Origin: Paenibacillus endoradicis
GTDB taxonomy: Bacteria > Bacillota > Bacilli > Paenibacillales > Paenibacillaceae
Reading direction: 5' to 3'
NCBI RefSeq assembly: GCF_024721975.1
Contig: NZ_JANQBB010000012.1
Span: 1 to 64,000, forward strand
Length of the DNA: 64,000 bases
The position numbers were made by a program, and so were the translations under genes. Shown here one piece after another: positions 38,132 to 48,003 of the stretch. How positions within the stretch are numbered: position 1 is the first letter of the stretch; each line of letters starts with the position of its first letter. The notes below the pieces were generated by a model that was not told the DNA's origin, did not search any database, and worked only from the letters and a program-made list of their open reading frames with translations.

Positions 38132-41100
38132 TTATGCTAAATCAAGATTATCTTCATCTTCTTCAGTAAACTCTTCATCTTGTGATTCTGAGTTACTAGC
38201 TACTACAGGAGCAGTTTCGAATGCTTCAACTTCAACGTCGTCAAGGTTAAGCTTTTCGCTCGTACCGTCATCGTCGTCATCCATCTCTTTCATTTCGATC
38301 TCTTCTTCGTTTTCCGATAGGATCTTAACGTCCATACCCAAACTTTGAAGCTCCTTAATCAATACTTTGAATGATTCTGGAACGCCTGGTTCTGGAACAT
38401 TTTCACCTTTAACGATGGATTCGTATGTTTTCACACGTCCAACAACGTCATCGGATTTAACAGTAAGAATTTCTTGTAGTGTATACGCAGCACCATATGC
38501 TTCAAGTGCCCATACCTCCATCTCACCGAAACGCTGTCCACCAAATTGAGCTTTACCTCCAAGTGGCTGTTGTGTAACAAGTGAGTAAGGACCAGTAGAA
38601 CGAGCATGGATTTTATCTTCAACCATATGCGCCAGTTTGATCATGTACATGACACCAACTGTAACTTCACGTTCAAACTCATCACCGGTACGTCCATCAT
38701 AAAGAATAGTTTTACCGCTACGGTTCATACCAGCTTCTTCCATAGTATCGAAGACGTCATTCTCATTGGCACCATCGAATACTGGAGTTGCAGCATGAAT
38801 TCCAAGCAATTTACAAGCCATACCTAAGTGAACCTCAAGCGCTTGACCGATGTTCATACGTGATGGTACGCCTAGTGGGTTAAGAACAACCTCTACTGGA
38901 GTTCCATCTGGTAAGAACGGCATATCTTCTTCTGCCATAATACGTGCGATGACACCTTTGTTACCGTGACGTCCCGCCATTTTATCGCCTTCAGAGATTT
39001 TACGTTTTTGAGCAATGTATACACGTACTAGATGATTAACTCCCGGTGGAAGTTCATCGCCATTTTCACGAGTAAATACTTTGACATCAACAACGATACC
39101 AGTCGTACCATGCGGTACACGTAGAGAAGTATCACGAACTTCACGAGCTTTCTCACCAAAGATCGCATGTAGTAGACGTTCTTCAGCAGTAAGTTCTGTT
39201 ACACCTTTAGGCGTAACTTTACCAACTAGAATGTCACCAGAATTAATCTCAGCACCAACGCGGATTATACCACGTTCATCAAGATTGCGAAGTGCGTCTT
39301 CACCAACGTTAGGAATGTCACGAGTAATTTCCTCTGGTCCAAGCTTCGTATCACGAGCTTCAGATTCATACTCTTCTATATGGATAGATGTATAAACATC
39401 TTCTTTAACTAGTTTTTCACTAAGTAGGATAGCATCCTCATAGTTATAACCTTCCCAAGTCATAAACGCGACAACCACGTTACGACCTAGAGCCAATTCA
39501 CCCTTCTCAGTAGAAGGACCATCCGCAAGAATATCACCTTTTTTGATGACATCACCTTTACGAACTAGTGGACGTTGGTTAATACAAGTACCTTGGTTAG
39601 AACGCATAAATTTGTGAATCTTATGTCTAACTAGATCACCTTGTACTTCCTTACCGTCTACGATTTCTACACGACGAAGAAGAATTTCATTTGCTGTAGC
39701 ACGTTCGATGACACCATCAAATTTGGCTACAACACATACACCCGAATCTTTAGCTGCCTTATGCTCCATACCAGTACCAACAAGTGGTGATCTAGGGATA
39801 AGCAAAGGAACTGCTTGACGTTGCATGTTCGATCCCATTAGCGCACGGTTGGAGTCATCATTCTCTAGGAATGGAATCAACGCTGTCGCAACAGAAACGA
39901 CTTGCTTAGGCGATACATCCATATAGTCAACACGGCTACTTGGCATTGTTAAGATGTTATCAGCTTGCTTATTGAAACGTACAATCGTTTCTTTCTCAGC
40001 AAACTTACTATCATCCGTAAGTGGTGCATTCGCTTGTGCAACAATATAGTTATATTCCTCATCGGCAGTCATGTAAGAGATACGCTCTGTTACAATGCCT
40101 GTTTCAGGATCAACCCAACGATATGGAGCTTCAATGAAACCATATTCATTGATACGTGCATATGTTGACAAGGAGTTGATCAAACCGATGTTTGGTCCCT
40201 CTGGCGTTTCAATCGGACACATACGACCATAGTGAGAGTTATGAACGTCACGCACTTCAAAGCCTGCGCGTTCACGCGTCAAACCACCGGGTCCTAGTGC
40301 AGATAGACGACGCTTATGCGTCAATTCCGCTAGTGGGTTTGTTTGGTCCATAAATTGAGACAATTGAGAAGAACCGAAGAACTCCTTAATTGATGCAATT
40401 ACAGGACGAATATTAATTAACGCTTGAGGCGTAATAGCATTAGCATCCTGAATCGACATTCTCTCACGAACAACACGTTCCATACGAGAAAGACCGATAC
40501 GGAATTGGTTTTGTAGCAATTCGCCAACTGAACGCAAACGACGGTTACCTAAATGGTCAATATCGTCTACATCGCCTACACCTTGTAATAAGTTAAGGAA
40601 GTAGTTGATAGAAGAGATAATATCTGCAGGCGTAATATGCTTAACAGATTTATCAATAATACCGTTAGCGATAATTTTGATGATTTTGGTATCATCATTA
40701 GGAGCATACACACTAATCGTTTGAAGAGGAATATCATGGGATTCTAACACACCGTTACCAACGGAATATGTTTTGAAGCCGATATCTGATTCAAGACGAT
40801 CAAGAATTTGGTCTAGTATACGACGGTCAATCACTTGTCCCTTTTCAGCAACAATTTCACCAGTCGAAGCATCAATCAAATCTTCTGCAAGACGTTGATT
40901 GAACAGACGATTCTTAATGTGAAGCTTCTTGTTAATCTTGTAACGACCAACATTCGCCAAATCATAGCGTTTTGGATCGAAGAAACGAGCAACTAGCAAG
41001 CTTCTAGCATTATCCAATGTCGGAGGTTCACCTGGACGAAGACGCTCATAGATTTCAATCAGAGCTTTCTCTGTTGAATCTGTGCTGTCTTTATCAAGTG

Positions 41101-41755
41101 TGTTACTGATGTATTCATCATGACCAAGAAGATCAAGAATTTCAGCATCAGTACCAAATCCAAGCGCACGAAGAAGTACTGTTACTGGGATTTTGCGTGT
41201 ACGGTCAATACGAACGTAGACGATATCCTTAGCATCAGTTTCAAGCTCAAGCCATGCACCACGGTTAGGAATTACAGTAGCCGTGAATGCTTTTTTACCG
41301 TTTTTATCAACTTTAGTGCTGAAATACACACTCGGGGATCGTACCAATTGGCTGACGATAACGCGTTCCGCCCCGTTAATGATAAACGTGCCGGTCTCTG
41401 TCATTAGTGGGAAATCACCCATAAAGACTTCTTGTTCCTTAACCTCGCCTGTCTCCTTGTTGATTAAACGCACTTTCACGCGTAAAGGAGCTGCAAACGT
41501 AACATCCCGTTCTTTCGATTCATCGACTGAATATTTCGGTTCACCTAAGCTGTAATCAATAAACTCAAGCGATAAATTGCCCGTAAAGTCCGAAATCGGA
41601 GAGATATCCTGGAATAACTCAATTAAGTCATTGTCCAAAAATTTCTCATACGATTTTTGTTGGATTTCAATCAGGTTCGGGACTTCCAGCACCTCTTTGA
41701 TTCGACTGTAGCTCCTACGAGTACGTCGACCATACTGAACAAGTTGTCCTGCCAA
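38132..41755 (-). CDS. rpoB: RNA polymerase beta subunit
   Basis: Beta forms one side of the catalytic cleft and binds rifampicin. The rifampicin region [20 protein letters not shown] followed by RLSALGPGG is wild type at the classical Asp, His and Ser sites. The start is a TTG at 41755 (MAGQLVQYG), after GGGGTGAGG, matching the TTG start of B. subtilis rpoB. Length is 1207 aa. The C-terminus is strongly acidic. It is followed by rpoC at 107 bp. Confidence 0.97.
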   Translation of the reverse strand: MAGQLVQYGRRTRRSYSRIKEVLEVPNLIEIQQKSYEKFLDNDLIELFQDISPISDFTGNLSLEFIDYSLGEPKYSVDESKERDVTFAAPLRVKVRLINKETGEVKEQEVFMGDFPLMTETGTFIINGAERVIVSQLVRSPSVYFSTKVDKNGKKAFTATVIPNRGAWLELETDAKDIVYVRIDRTRKIPVTVLLRALGFGTDAEILDLLGHDEYISNTLDKDSTDSTEKALIEIYERLRPGEPPTLDNARSLLVARFFDPKRYDLANVGRYKINKKLHIKNRLFNQRLAEDLIDASTGEIVAEKGQVIDRRILDQILDRLESDIGFKTYSVGNGVLESHDIPLQTISVYAPNDDTKIIKIIANGIIDKSVKHITPADIISSINYFLNLLQGVGDVDDIDHLGNRRLRSVGELLQNQFRIGLSRMERVVRERMSIQDANAITPQALINIRPVIASIKEFFGSSQLSQFMDQTNPLAELTHKRRLSALGPGGLTRERAGFEVRDVHNSHYGRMCPIETPEGPNIGLINSLSTYARINEYGFIEAPYRWVDPETGIVTERISYMTADEEYNYIVAQANAPLTDDSKFAEKETIVRFNKQADNILTMPSSRVDYMDVSPKQVVSVATALIPFLENDDSNRALMGSNMQRQAVPLLIPRSPLVGTGMEHKAAKDSGVCVVAKFDGVIERATANEILLRRVEIVDGKEVQGDLVRHKIHKFMRSNQGTCINQRPLVRKGDVIKKGDILADGPSTEKGELALGRNVVVAFMTWEGYNYEDAILLSEKLVKEDVYTSIHIEEYESEARDTKLGPEEITRDIPNVGEDALRNLDERGIIRVGAEINSGDILVGKVTPKGVTELTAEERLLHAIFGEKAREVRDTSLRVPHGTTGIVVDVKVFTRENGDELPPGVNHLVRVYIAQKRKISEGDKMAGRHGNKGVIARIMAEEDMPFLPDGTPVEVVLNPLGVPSRMNIGQALEVHLGMACKLLGIHAATPVFDGANENDVFDTMEEAGMNRSGKTILYDGRTGDEFEREVTVGVMYMIKLAHMVEDKIHARSTGPYSLVTQQPLGGKAQFGGQRFGEMEVWALEAYGAAYTLQEILTVKSDDVVGRVKTYESIVKGENVPEPGVPESFKVLIKELQSLGMDVKILSENEEEIEMKEMDDDDDGTSEKLNLDDVEVEAFETAPVVASNSESQDEEFTEEDEDNLDLA

Positions 41756-41841
41756 CTTAACCTCACCCCTCATGTCTGTCTAACAGCAACGTAATTTCCA
41801 CAGCTGTTGCGATAACTACATATTATGACTATAGTTATCAT

Positions 41842-41885
41842 AAAAATAAAGAAAAGCCCTTATCGAATACTTTCGAAAAAAGAGC
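41842..41885 (-). terminator. Terminator-like stem in the rpoB leader
   Basis: On the minus strand GCTCTT...TCGAA-AGTA-TTCGA...AAGGGC (41856-41885) is followed by a U-rich tract (41842-41855). It lies about 90 bases before the rpoB start and downstream of candidate promoters near 42035-42090, so it could attenuate rpoBC transcription or end read-through from the upstream genes. Two further stems, GATAACTA/TAGTTATC and AACAGC/GCTGTT, lie closer to rpoB. Confidence 0.6.
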
Positions 41886-42029
41886 ATGTTTCTGGCAGTT
41901 AACCATCCGTCACGCGATAACGAAGGTCATATCAAGTAATTTTGCCCAAATTCTTACTGTTTACTCAAAAAATACCAAATTATTTCAAATCGCGTACAAT
42001 TCGGCACTTGACATTTTAGTTAACTAAAG

Positions 42030-42090
42030 AGATTATAAGCAATTTTATGCTGACATTCCACAATACTAACATATTAGAAATGTCAAGTCA
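42030..42090 (-). promoter_or_regulatory. Candidate rpoB promoter region with a 10-bp dyad
   Basis: On the minus strand a TATAAT (42032-42037) has a weak TGGAAT 17 bp upstream. A TTGACA lies further upstream but is badly spaced. CTTGACATTT at 42007-42016 and its inverted copy at 42079-42088 flank the region, and a TTAGTTAACTAA palindrome sits at 42018-42029. Confidence 0.4.
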
Positions 42091-42130
42091 AATGTTTTTG
42101 AGTCTTTTCAGTATAATTTTCATAAAAATG

Positions 42131-42745
42131 TTATTTAGCTTTTACCGCCTTGAAAATACGATACCCTTTATCCTTGGTCACTTCTTCAACTTCACCGAAT
42201 AATTGTTCCAATTTTTCGAATGCTGAAGGAGCACCTTGTTTCTTTTGAATAACAATCCACATACTACCGCCAGCATTGAGCAAGTTATAACCTTCTTCAA
42301 AAACACGATGTACAACTACTTTACCAGCACGAATCGGTGGATTACTAATGATGCAATCAAAATGTTGATCTTTCACTGATTCATAAAGATCACTTTGTAA
42401 TACAGTTACATTACTTACTCCATTTTGTTTGGCATTAGCTTTGCTTAGTTGTACCGCTCGCTCATTAATATCAATCATTGTGATGTGACCTTGTGGCGCG
42501 AGCTTAGCTGCAGTAATTCCAATCGGGCCATAGCCACAACCTACATCTAATACGGTAGCATTCTCAGCAAATTGCATGACATCTATCAATACTTGACTAC
42601 CATAATCAACACCAGATTTTGAAAATACTCCAGCATCGGTTGCTAGTTTAATATTAAAACCTCTTAAATTCCATTCACGTTGTTGCTTTGAACTTGCTAC
42701 TGTTGGTTGCTTTGAATAGTAATGATTGGACAACCGTTTCACCAA
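42131..42745 (-). CDS. RsmC-like rRNA methyltransferase (ybxB-like)
   Basis: This class I SAM-dependent methyltransferase (204 aa) has the glycine-rich loop LDVGCGYGPIGI near residue 62 and the catalytic SNPPIRAG near 125, the pattern of guanine-N2 methyltransferases of 16S rRNA. Its place between rplL and rpoB is that of B. subtilis ybxB. A hairpin at 42767-42796 precedes it, so it probably receives read-through from rplJL. The exact target base is inferred. Confidence 0.88.
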   Translation of the reverse strand: MVKRLSNHYYSKQPTVASSKQQREWNLRGFNIKLATDAGVFSKSGVDYGSQVLIDVMQFAENATVLDVGCGYGPIGITAAKLAPQGHITMIDINERAVQLSKANAKQNGVSNVTVLQSDLYESVKDQHFDCIISNPPIRAGKVVVHRVFEEGYNLLNAGGSMWIVIQKKQGAPSAFEKLEQLFGEVEEVTKDKGYRIFKAVKAK

Positions 42746-42766
42746 CCTTCAATCGTTCATATAAGA

Positions 42767-42796
42767 AGCCCCTTGAAACCTAGGCTTCAAGGGGCT
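42767..42796 (-). terminator. Hairpin after rplL, partial terminator
   Basis: AGCCCCTTGAA/TTCAAGGGGCT (42767-42777, 42786-42796) is a perfect 11-bp GC-rich stem, but the following T run is weak, which would allow read-through to the methyltransferase gene. Confidence 0.65.
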
Positions 42797-42842
42797 CTGT
42801 TATACTCGCCATTTAGTTAGCAAGTAAGATTGTATCCGTTAA

Positions 42843-43205
42843 TTACTTAACTTCTACAGATGCGCCAGCTTCTTCAAGTTTAGCTTTAATAGCGTCTGCA
42901 TCTTCTTGGCTAATGCCTTCTTTAACTGCTTTAGGAGCGCCATCAACAAGTTCTTTAGCTTCTTTCAAGCCAAGACCAGTGATTTCACGAACAGCTTTGA
43001 TTACGTTGATTTTAGAAGGACCAGCGTTGTTAAGGATAACATCGAATTCAGTTTGAGCAGCAGCAGCAGTATCTCCGCCACCAGCAACTGCAGCAACTGG
43101 AGCTGCAGCAGTTACGCCGAATTCTTCTTCGATAGCTTTAACAAGATCGTTTAATTCAAGAACAGTCATACCTTTAATTGATTCTAAGATTTGTTCATTA
43201 GACAT
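42843..43205 (-). CDS. rplL: 50S ribosomal protein L7/L12
   Basis: L7/L12 is the multicopy stalk protein that recruits translation GTPases. An Ala/Gly-rich hinge (near 38-52) joins an N-terminal dimer domain to the C-terminal domain [15 protein letters not shown]. The ATG at 43205 ([13 protein letters not shown]) follows CGGAGGTAA; an upstream ATG gives an unusual 17-residue extension. Length is 120 aa. Confidence 0.97.
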   Translation of the reverse strand: MSNEQILESIKGMTVLELNDLVKAIEEEFGVTAAAPVAAVAGGGDTAAAAQTEFDVILNNAGPSKINVIKAVREITGLGLKEAKELVDGAPKAVKEGISQEDADAIKAKLEEAGASVEVK

Positions 43206-43294
43206 GATATTACCTCCGGTAATTATATTATTTTTTTGGTTTGATTTGCGATGCAAGATGCATCAATGTTGAAGCATAAATCTATGAAACGAAA

Positions 43295-43798
43295 TTAAGC
43301 TTGTGCTTCTTGTTTTTCTGCAACAGCTTTAACTGCAAGCGCGAAGTTGCGAACTGGTGCTTGTAGTACGCTGAGTAGCATAGAAAGAAGACCATCGCGA
43401 GAAGGAAGTTCTGCAAGAGCTTTAACTTGATCTCCATCAACGACTTTACCTTCAACTAGACCGCCTTTAAGTTTCAAAGCGTCATTTTTCTTAGCGAAAT
43501 CGTTAAGAATTTTAGCAGGAGCAATAGCGTCTTCTGCGCTAAATGCAATTGCTGTAGGACCAGAAAGAATATCGTTAAGCGCTGAGTAATCAGTACCTTC
43601 AGTCGCACGACGAACGATTGAGTTTTTAAGAACTTGGAACTCAACACCAGCTTCGCGAAGCTGTTTACGAAGTTCAGTTACTTGAGCAACGTTCAATCCG
43701 CGATAATCAGCAACGATTGTACTTGGGCTGGAAGCAAGCTTCGCAGCTACCACGTCAACTGCTTCTTGTTTCTTTTGGATAATTTTAGCGTTAGCCAA
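43295..43798 (-). CDS. rplJ: 50S ribosomal protein L10
   Basis: L10 anchors L7/L12 dimers to the ribosome. I place the start at a TTG at 43798 ([17 protein letters not shown]), 6 bases after GGGAGGTG. A GTG three codons upstream is inside that site. Length is 167 aa. The C-terminal helix that binds L12 is present. The gene lies behind the L10 leader (43846-43992). Confidence 0.95.
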   Translation of the reverse strand: MANAKIIQKKQEAVDVVAAKLASSPSTIVADYRGLNVAQVTELRKQLREAGVEFQVLKNSIVRRATEGTDYSALNDILSGPTAIAFSAEDAIAPAKILNDFAKKNDALKLKGGLVEGKVVDGDQVKALAELPSRDGLLSMLLSVLQAPVRNFALAVKAVAEKQEAQA

Positions 43799-43845
43799 AC
43801 TGTACACCTCCCGTTATTTGTTACATCCCGTGTAATTTAGAGAGA

Positions 43846-43992
43846 TCCTATCCTCGATGCATGAGAAAGGCCCTCGCAGATTAAGCAAGGGCCATGATTC
43901 CGTTCGCTATTCAATACAATTGAATGCTATAAACGCTCTATCATAACACCTCGGTAGGATATTTAAGCCACTAGGGCACCTACTGTCTACGG
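43846..43992 (-). promoter_or_regulatory. L10 leader (ribosomal protein autoregulatory RNA)
   Basis: On the minus strand the leader begins CCGTAGACAGTAGGTG and continues to CCTACCGAGGTG, the conserved core of Firmicute rplJ leaders to which L10(L12)4 binds. It is followed by the hairpin GGCCCT.../...AGGGCC (43869-43893), a likely attenuator, and then by rplJ. It sits between rplA and rplJ, the expected position. Confidence 0.85.
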
Positions 43993-44033
43993 TATGCATA
44001 TTCAAAGTTAATTCAATGTTTCTTGTCTATCAA

Positions 44034-44726
44034 TTAGCGGTAGCTAGCAGTATTAACGCGAGCACCTGGACCCATTGTAGAAGAAACAGAGATGTTTTTC
44101 AAGTAAACACCTTTAGCAGCAGCTGGTTTCGCACGAATCAAAGCATCTAACAATGCTTTCAAGTTTTCATTCAATTTTTCAGAATCGAATGATACTTTAC
44201 CGATTGGAGCGTGAATTTGACCGGCTTTATCAAGACGGTATTCAATTTTACCCGCTTTGATTTCTTGAACAGCTTTAGTAACATCAAATGTTACTGTGCC
44301 AGCTTTAGGGTTCGGCATAAGACCTTTACCACCAAGGATACGACCAAGTTTACCAACTTCAGCCATCATGTCTGGAGTTGCTACGCAAACATCGAAATCG
44401 AACCAACCTTGTTGGATTTTGTTGATCATATCTGTGTCGCCAACATAGTCAGCGCCAGCAGCTTCTGCCTCTTTAATTTTTTCGCCTTTAGCGAAAACTA
44501 GAACTTTTTTAGTTTTACCAGTACCGTGTGGTAGTACTACTACACCACGAACAGCTTGGTCTTGCTTACGAGGGTCTACACCCAAACGTACAGCAACTTC
44601 AACAGACTCGTCAAACTTAGCTGTTGCAGTTTTTTTCACAAGATCAATTGCCTCTTGTGGCTCGTAGCTAGCTTCGCTATCAATAAGCTTAGCAGCTTCA
44701 ACATACTTTTTACCATGTTTAGCCAT
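44034..44726 (-). CDS. rplA: 50S ribosomal protein L1
   Basis: L1 forms the mobile stalk that ejects deacylated tRNA. It shows [14 protein letters not shown] and [14 protein letters not shown]. Length is 230 aa. Its ATG follows TAGGAGGAAC. The 119-bp spacer to rplK holds two hairpins. Confidence 0.98.
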   Translation of the reverse strand: MAKHGKKYVEAAKLIDSEASYEPQEAIDLVKKTATAKFDESVEVAVRLGVDPRKQDQAVRGVVVLPHGTGKTKKVLVFAKGEKIKEAEAAGADYVGDTDMINKIQQGWFDFDVCVATPDMMAEVGKLGRILGGKGLMPNPKAGTVTFDVTKAVQEIKAGKIEYRLDKAGQIHAPIGKVSFDSEKLNENLKALLDALIRAKPAAAKGVYLKNISVSSTMGPGARVNTASYR

Positions 44727-44845
44727 TGTAAGTTCCTCCTAATGTGGTTTTAACGGAGTAGCATTCGAGATGCACTCCTCCCACCTGTGAAGCAAAGCTT
44801 CACGAAGCGAGATGCCGCTTTACATCAGCGTTACAATCATTTCGA
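44727..44845 (-). promoter_or_regulatory. rplK-rplA spacer with two hairpins
   Basis: On the minus strand GTGAAGCTTTGCTTCAC forms a perfect 8-bp stem, and GGAGTGCAT-CTCGA-ATGCTACTCC a second one near the rplA start. They could bind L1 for feedback control or limit read-through. This is inferred from structure only. Confidence 0.4.
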
Positions 44846-45271
44846 CTAGTCGACGATTGTAATACCCATAGAACGAGCAGTACCTTCAACCATAAGCATA
44901 GCTGTTTCTACAGAAGCAGCGTTAAGGTCAGGCATTTTAGTTTCAGCGATTTCGCGAACTTTGTCACGTTTAACCGTTGCAACTTTTTTCTTATTCGGTT
45001 CACCAGAACCTTTTTCGATACCTGCTGCTACACGAAGCAATACTGCTGCCGGTGGCGTTTTAGTTTCGAATGTAAAGGAGCGATCCTCGAATACTGTGAT
45101 AACAACTGGAATAATCAATCCAGCTTGGTCTGCTGTACGAGCGTTAAACTCCTTACAGAATGCCATGATGTTCACACCAGCTTGACCTAGAGCAGGACCG
45201 ATTGGTGGCGCTGGATTAGCTTTACCAGCAGGAACTTGAAGCTTAACCAATTTAATGACTTTCTTTGCCAT
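44846..45271 (-). CDS. rplK: 50S ribosomal protein L11
   Basis: L11 belongs to the GTPase-associated centre and senses uncharged tRNA with RelA. It shows [20 protein letters not shown] with the Pro residues of the thiostrepton site intact. Length is 141 aa. It follows nusG by about 70 bp. Confidence 0.98.
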   Translation of the reverse strand: MAKKVIKLVKLQVPAGKANPAPPIGPALGQAGVNIMAFCKEFNARTADQAGLIIPVVITVFEDRSFTFETKTPPAAVLLRVAAGIEKGSGEPNKKKVATVKRDKVREIAETKMPDLNAASVETAMLMVEGTARSMGITIVD

Positions 45272-45341
45272 GATTCACACCTCCTTGACTTGATATACAG
45301 ACATTCTCTCGAGCATCTGCTTGAGAACCAACCTAAAATAA

Positions 45342-45875
45342 TTAGATTTTTTCCACCTGAGTATAATCTAGCTCAAGCGGGGTTTCTCTGCCAAACATGT
45401 TGACGTGAACCTTCAGCTTCGCCTTGTCGAGTAGAATTTCTTCTACCGATCCGACAAAGTCTGCAAAAGGACCTACTTTGACGCGAACAGTTTCTTTTAG
45501 CTCGAACTCAATCTTCGGCTTAGGCTCATCCATTCCCATGTGCTTAAGAATTTGTTCCACTTCTTCAGGCAACAATGGGGTAGGTTTTGAACCTGAACCC
45601 GTAGATCCTACAAAACCCGTAACTCCAGGTGTATTTCGAACAACATACCATGAATCATCAGTTTGAACCATCTCGACAAGAACGTATCCAGGATAAACCT
45701 TACGTTGGACGACTTTTTTCTTACCGTCCTTCTCCACGATCTCTTCTTCCATTGGCACAAGGACACGGAAGATTTTGTCTTCCATATTCATTGATTCAAC
45801 GCGACGTTCCAAATTGGCTTTCACCTTGTTCTCATAACCGGAGTACGTGTGCACGACGTACCATCTTTTTTCCAT
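45342..45875 (-). CDS. nusG: Transcription termination/antitermination factor NusG
   Basis: NusG binds RNA polymerase and modulates pausing. The NGN domain starts KRWYVVHTYSGYENKVK and the KOW domain contains ETVRVKVGPFADFVGSV. I use the ATG at 45875; the adjacent GTG at 45878 is too close to AAGGTGGA. Length is 177 aa. It follows secE. Confidence 0.97.
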   Translation of the reverse strand: MEKRWYVVHTYSGYENKVKANLERRVESMNMEDKIFRVLVPMEEEIVEKDGKKKVVQRKVYPGYVLVEMVQTDDSWYVVRNTPGVTGFVGSTGSGSKPTPLLPEEVEQILKHMGMDEPKPKIEFELKETVRVKVGPFADFVGSVEEILLDKAKLKVHVNMFGRETPLELDYTQVEKI

Positions 45876-45898
45876 CACAAATCCACCTTTGGGCCTTC

Positions 45899-46108
45899 TC
45901 AGACAATTAGATTTACGAGAGCTGAAATCCCGATGTCTAGAAGCCAGAAGTAAATCGTCACAGCCACAACCGTCACCAAGACAACGATAGAATAGCTAGT
46001 TAATTCCTTGCGATTAGGCCAACGGACTTTCTTTAACTCTGCCCAACTGTCAGCAAAAAAACTAAACGTCGTACTAAAGCTCTGTTTCACTTTCGCCAAA
46101 AATGTCAC
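45899..46108 (-). CDS. secE: Protein translocase subunit SecE
   Basis: SecE stabilises SecY. The single membrane segment (about 38-60) is preceded by the conserved ELKKVRWPNRKEL amphipathic helix. The start is probably the GTG at 46108, 7 bases after GGGAGG; the upstream ATG overlaps that site. Length is 69 aa. It lies between rpmG and nusG. Confidence 0.94.
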   Translation of the reverse strand: MTFLAKVKQSFSTTFSFFADSWAELKKVRWPNRKELTSYSIVVLVTVVAVTIYFWLLDIGISALVNLIV

Positions 46109-46126
46109 GGTCACACCTCCCATTGA

Positions 46127-46276
46127 CTATCTCGTCTCGCGATGAGGAGTCTGCTCGTTACAAAACTTGCAAAACTTCTTCAACTCGATGCGGTCGGGGT
46201 GATTGCGTTTGTTCTTAGTTGTCGCATAGTTTCTCTGTTTGCAGTTTGTGCATGCCAGCGTGATGATAACCCGCAT
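46127..46276 (-). CDS. rpmG: 50S ribosomal protein L33
   Basis: This 49-residue gene was read by hand. It starts [20 protein letters not shown] and ends PHRETR. The two cysteine pairs CTNC and CKFC bind zinc, so it is the C+ form. It heads the rpmG-secE-nusG unit behind the promoter at 46386-46414. Confidence 0.96.
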   Translation of the reverse strand: MRVIITLACTNCKQRNYATTKNKRNHPDRIELKKFCKFCNEQTPHRETR

Positions 46277-46385
46277 TGAATAACACCTCCCGAACTGCTA
46301 AAAAATAAGAAGCAAAAAGCTCAAATTCTACGCCCTGTGTCGATTTCGCCATAACGAAAAAACCTTTTCCAAGGCCTACCTTACA

Positions 46386-46414
46386 ACTTTAGCATAAGGC
46401 ATCCGTCATGTCAA
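46386..46414 (-). promoter_or_regulatory. sigma-A promoter of rpmG-secE-nusG
   Basis: On the minus strand a perfect TTGACA (46409-46414) and TAAAGT (46386-46391) are 17 bp apart, about 100 bases before rpmG. Confidence 0.8.
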
Positions 46415-46545
46415 TGCAAAACAACTGTCTCGGGCGTGCAATATACCATGATTTTCAAGATTGTATCGCTATACTTCTTATTACTTCTAGCTTTATCAAC
46501 CCTCGTCCATCTAGTATATTCCAATTACTGTCTCATTAAACCAAT

Positions 46546-46590
46546 GGACTGTCTTCGGTGCCTGAAAATTTCAGACAGCAAAGACAGTCC
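46546..46590. other. Long hairpin between sigH and rpmG
   Basis: GGACTGTCTT (46546-46555) pairs perfectly with AAGACAGTCC (46581-46590). A small CTGAA/TTCAG stem lies in the loop. No T run follows on either strand, so it may stabilise the sigH mRNA end rather than terminate. The rest of the 361-bp gap holds only the rpmG promoter. Confidence 0.5.
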
Positions 46591-46637
46591 GTTGTTCGTT
46601 AATTTCTATATATTACGTATGATTCATATGATAGCTG

Positions 46638-47294
46638 TCATAGTTGGTCTGATGTGTCTCTAACTTCCAAGTATTTTTCAAGTTTACGTTTTACTCGTTG
46701 CAAAGCATTATCAATCGACTTTACATGACGCTTCAAATCAACAGCAATTTCTTGATACGAACGACCATCTAGATAAAGCATAAGTACTTTACGTTCCAAA
46801 TCACTAAGTATCTCCGCCATCTTATCTTCAAGTCCTGAAAATTCTTCTTGATTAATTATTAACTCTTCCGGGTCCGACACTCTAGTACCGCATATAACAT
46901 CTAATAGCGTACGGTCGGAATCTTCATCGTATATCGGTTTGTCCAAAGAAACATAGGAATTAAGAGGAATATGCTTTTGGCGAGTAGCAGTTTTGATTGC
47001 GGTAATAATCTGACGTGTAATACAAAGTTCAGCAAATGCTTTAAAGCTAGACAACTTGTCTCCCTTATAGTCACGAATCGCTTTGTATAATCCTATCATA
47101 CCTTCTTGAACAATATCTTCTCGATCAGCACCTATTAAAAAGTACGACCTAGCCTTCGCTCTCACGAAGTTTTTATATTTATTGATCAAGTATTCCAAAG
47201 CTATACTTTCACCATTACGGACAGCTTCTACAATTTCTTCATCCGTATTATTATCATATTCGAGCGTACTCCATTCTTTGAGGTCGATACTCAT
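46638..47294 (-). CDS. sigH: RNA polymerase sigma factor SigH (sigma-30)
   Basis: SigH directs early sporulation and competence genes. Region 2 contains NKYKNFVRAKARSYFL and DREDIVQEGMIGLYKAI; region 4 contains DLERKVLMLYLDGRSYQEIA with the helix-turn-helix KRHVKSIDNALQR. Length is 218 aa. It is between rae1 and rpmG as in Bacillus. A sigma-A promoter lies upstream at 47357-47386 with an inverted repeat around it. Confidence 0.95.
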   Translation of the reverse strand: MSIDLKEWSTLEYDNNTDEEIVEAVRNGESIALEYLINKYKNFVRAKARSYFLIGADREDIVQEGMIGLYKAIRDYKGDKLSSFKAFAELCITRQIITAIKTATRQKHIPLNSYVSLDKPIYDEDSDRTLLDVICGTRVSDPEELIINQEEFSGLEDKMAEILSDLERKVLMLYLDGRSYQEIAVDLKRHVKSIDNALQRVKRKLEKYLEVRDTSDQL

Positions 47295-47356
47295 ACCCCA
47301 TCCCTCCGGCCTGCAAGGCGTACACCGCTAGATTTGTATGCACAAAACATAGAGTC

Positions 47357-47386
47357 AGTATACATGAAAATAGGCTTTTCAGTCAA
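47357..47386 (-). promoter_or_regulatory. sigma-A promoter of sigH within an inverted repeat
   Basis: On the minus strand TTGACT (47381-47386) and TATACT (47357-47362) are 18 bp apart. An inverted repeat AAATAGGC/GCCTATTT flanks the -35 box (about 47366-47404) and could be a repressor site. Confidence 0.65.
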
Positions 47387-47467
47387 CCGAGATGAGCCTA
47401 TTTCCTGTATATTCTATAACATAATTAGAATTTAATGGTTAATTTTCCACAAGACGCAACAATATGC

Positions 47468-48001
47468 TCAATCTGGCTTCTGCCCACGTCTTAATTTTTC
47501 AAGTTTCAACCATACTTCATCCGTCACACGATTATCTATAGAATGACGTTTCTTAGTGGCAGGTTCAGTAATGGTTTGTTTAATATCAACATTATTCTGC
47601 TTGATCTCGATAAGCAGTTCACGAGCCGACATCCTCAGTGCACCTTGTCCAAAAATTACATGCTGCTCCATCATATCAGAAGTTGCAACATATACATTAC
47701 GTCTGCGACTTTTCCACTCACTACAAATGCGTTCAATGCATTCATCTGCTGTTTCTTTTTCTTTCGTATAGACGACGGTTAATCTGTGCTGATTGTATGT
47801 CGCTCCAATACCTGGCATTTGATGGGCGTCAAAAATGACATATACATGTAGACCGGTAAAGCCTTGATAATCAGCCAACATATGTAGGAGCTTATCTCTT
47901 GCTTCTTCCAAGCCAATATCTTTCAAGCGCGCCAGTTCTGGCCATGCTCCGATCATATTATAGCCATCAACAAGTAGCACATCATTACGCCTATTTATCA
48001 T
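47468..48001 (-). CDS. rae1: Ribosome-dependent mRNA endonuclease Rae1 (NYN/PIN-like)
   Basis: Rae1 (YacP) cleaves some mRNAs in the ribosomal A site. The NYN domain shows LLVDGYNMIGAW with the acidic Asp near residue 11, and further acidic sites in ARDKLL, VIFDAH and VATSD. Length is 177 aa. It follows rlmB by 2 bp, so the two are coupled; the B. subtilis order rlmB-yacP-sigH is conserved. Confidence 0.9.
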   Translation of the reverse strand: MINRRNDVLLVDGYNMIGAWPELARLKDIGLEEARDKLLHMLADYQGFTGLHVYVIFDAHQMPGIGATYNQHRLTVVYTKEKETADECIERICSEWKSRRRNVYVATSDMMEQHVIFGQGALRMSARELLIEIKQNNVDIKQTITEPATKKRHSIDNRVTDEVWLKLEKLRRGQKPD

Positions 48002-48003
48002 AA

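Noticed and set aside
41316..41555. Mutated rifampicin region or internal plus-strand genes in rpoB
   Set aside because: The rifampicin-site residues are wild type, and the plus-strand ORFs across rpoB and rpoC are antisense shadows.
42007..42045. Divergent plus-strand promoter near the rpoB leader
   Set aside because: TTGACA is present but the nearest TATAAT-like box is 20 bp away and no plus-strand gene follows.
46436..46663. 75-aa hydrophobic plus-strand ORF between rpmG and sigH
   Set aside because: It lacks a ribosome binding site, overlaps the sigH end antisense and spans a hairpin, so it is probably chance.
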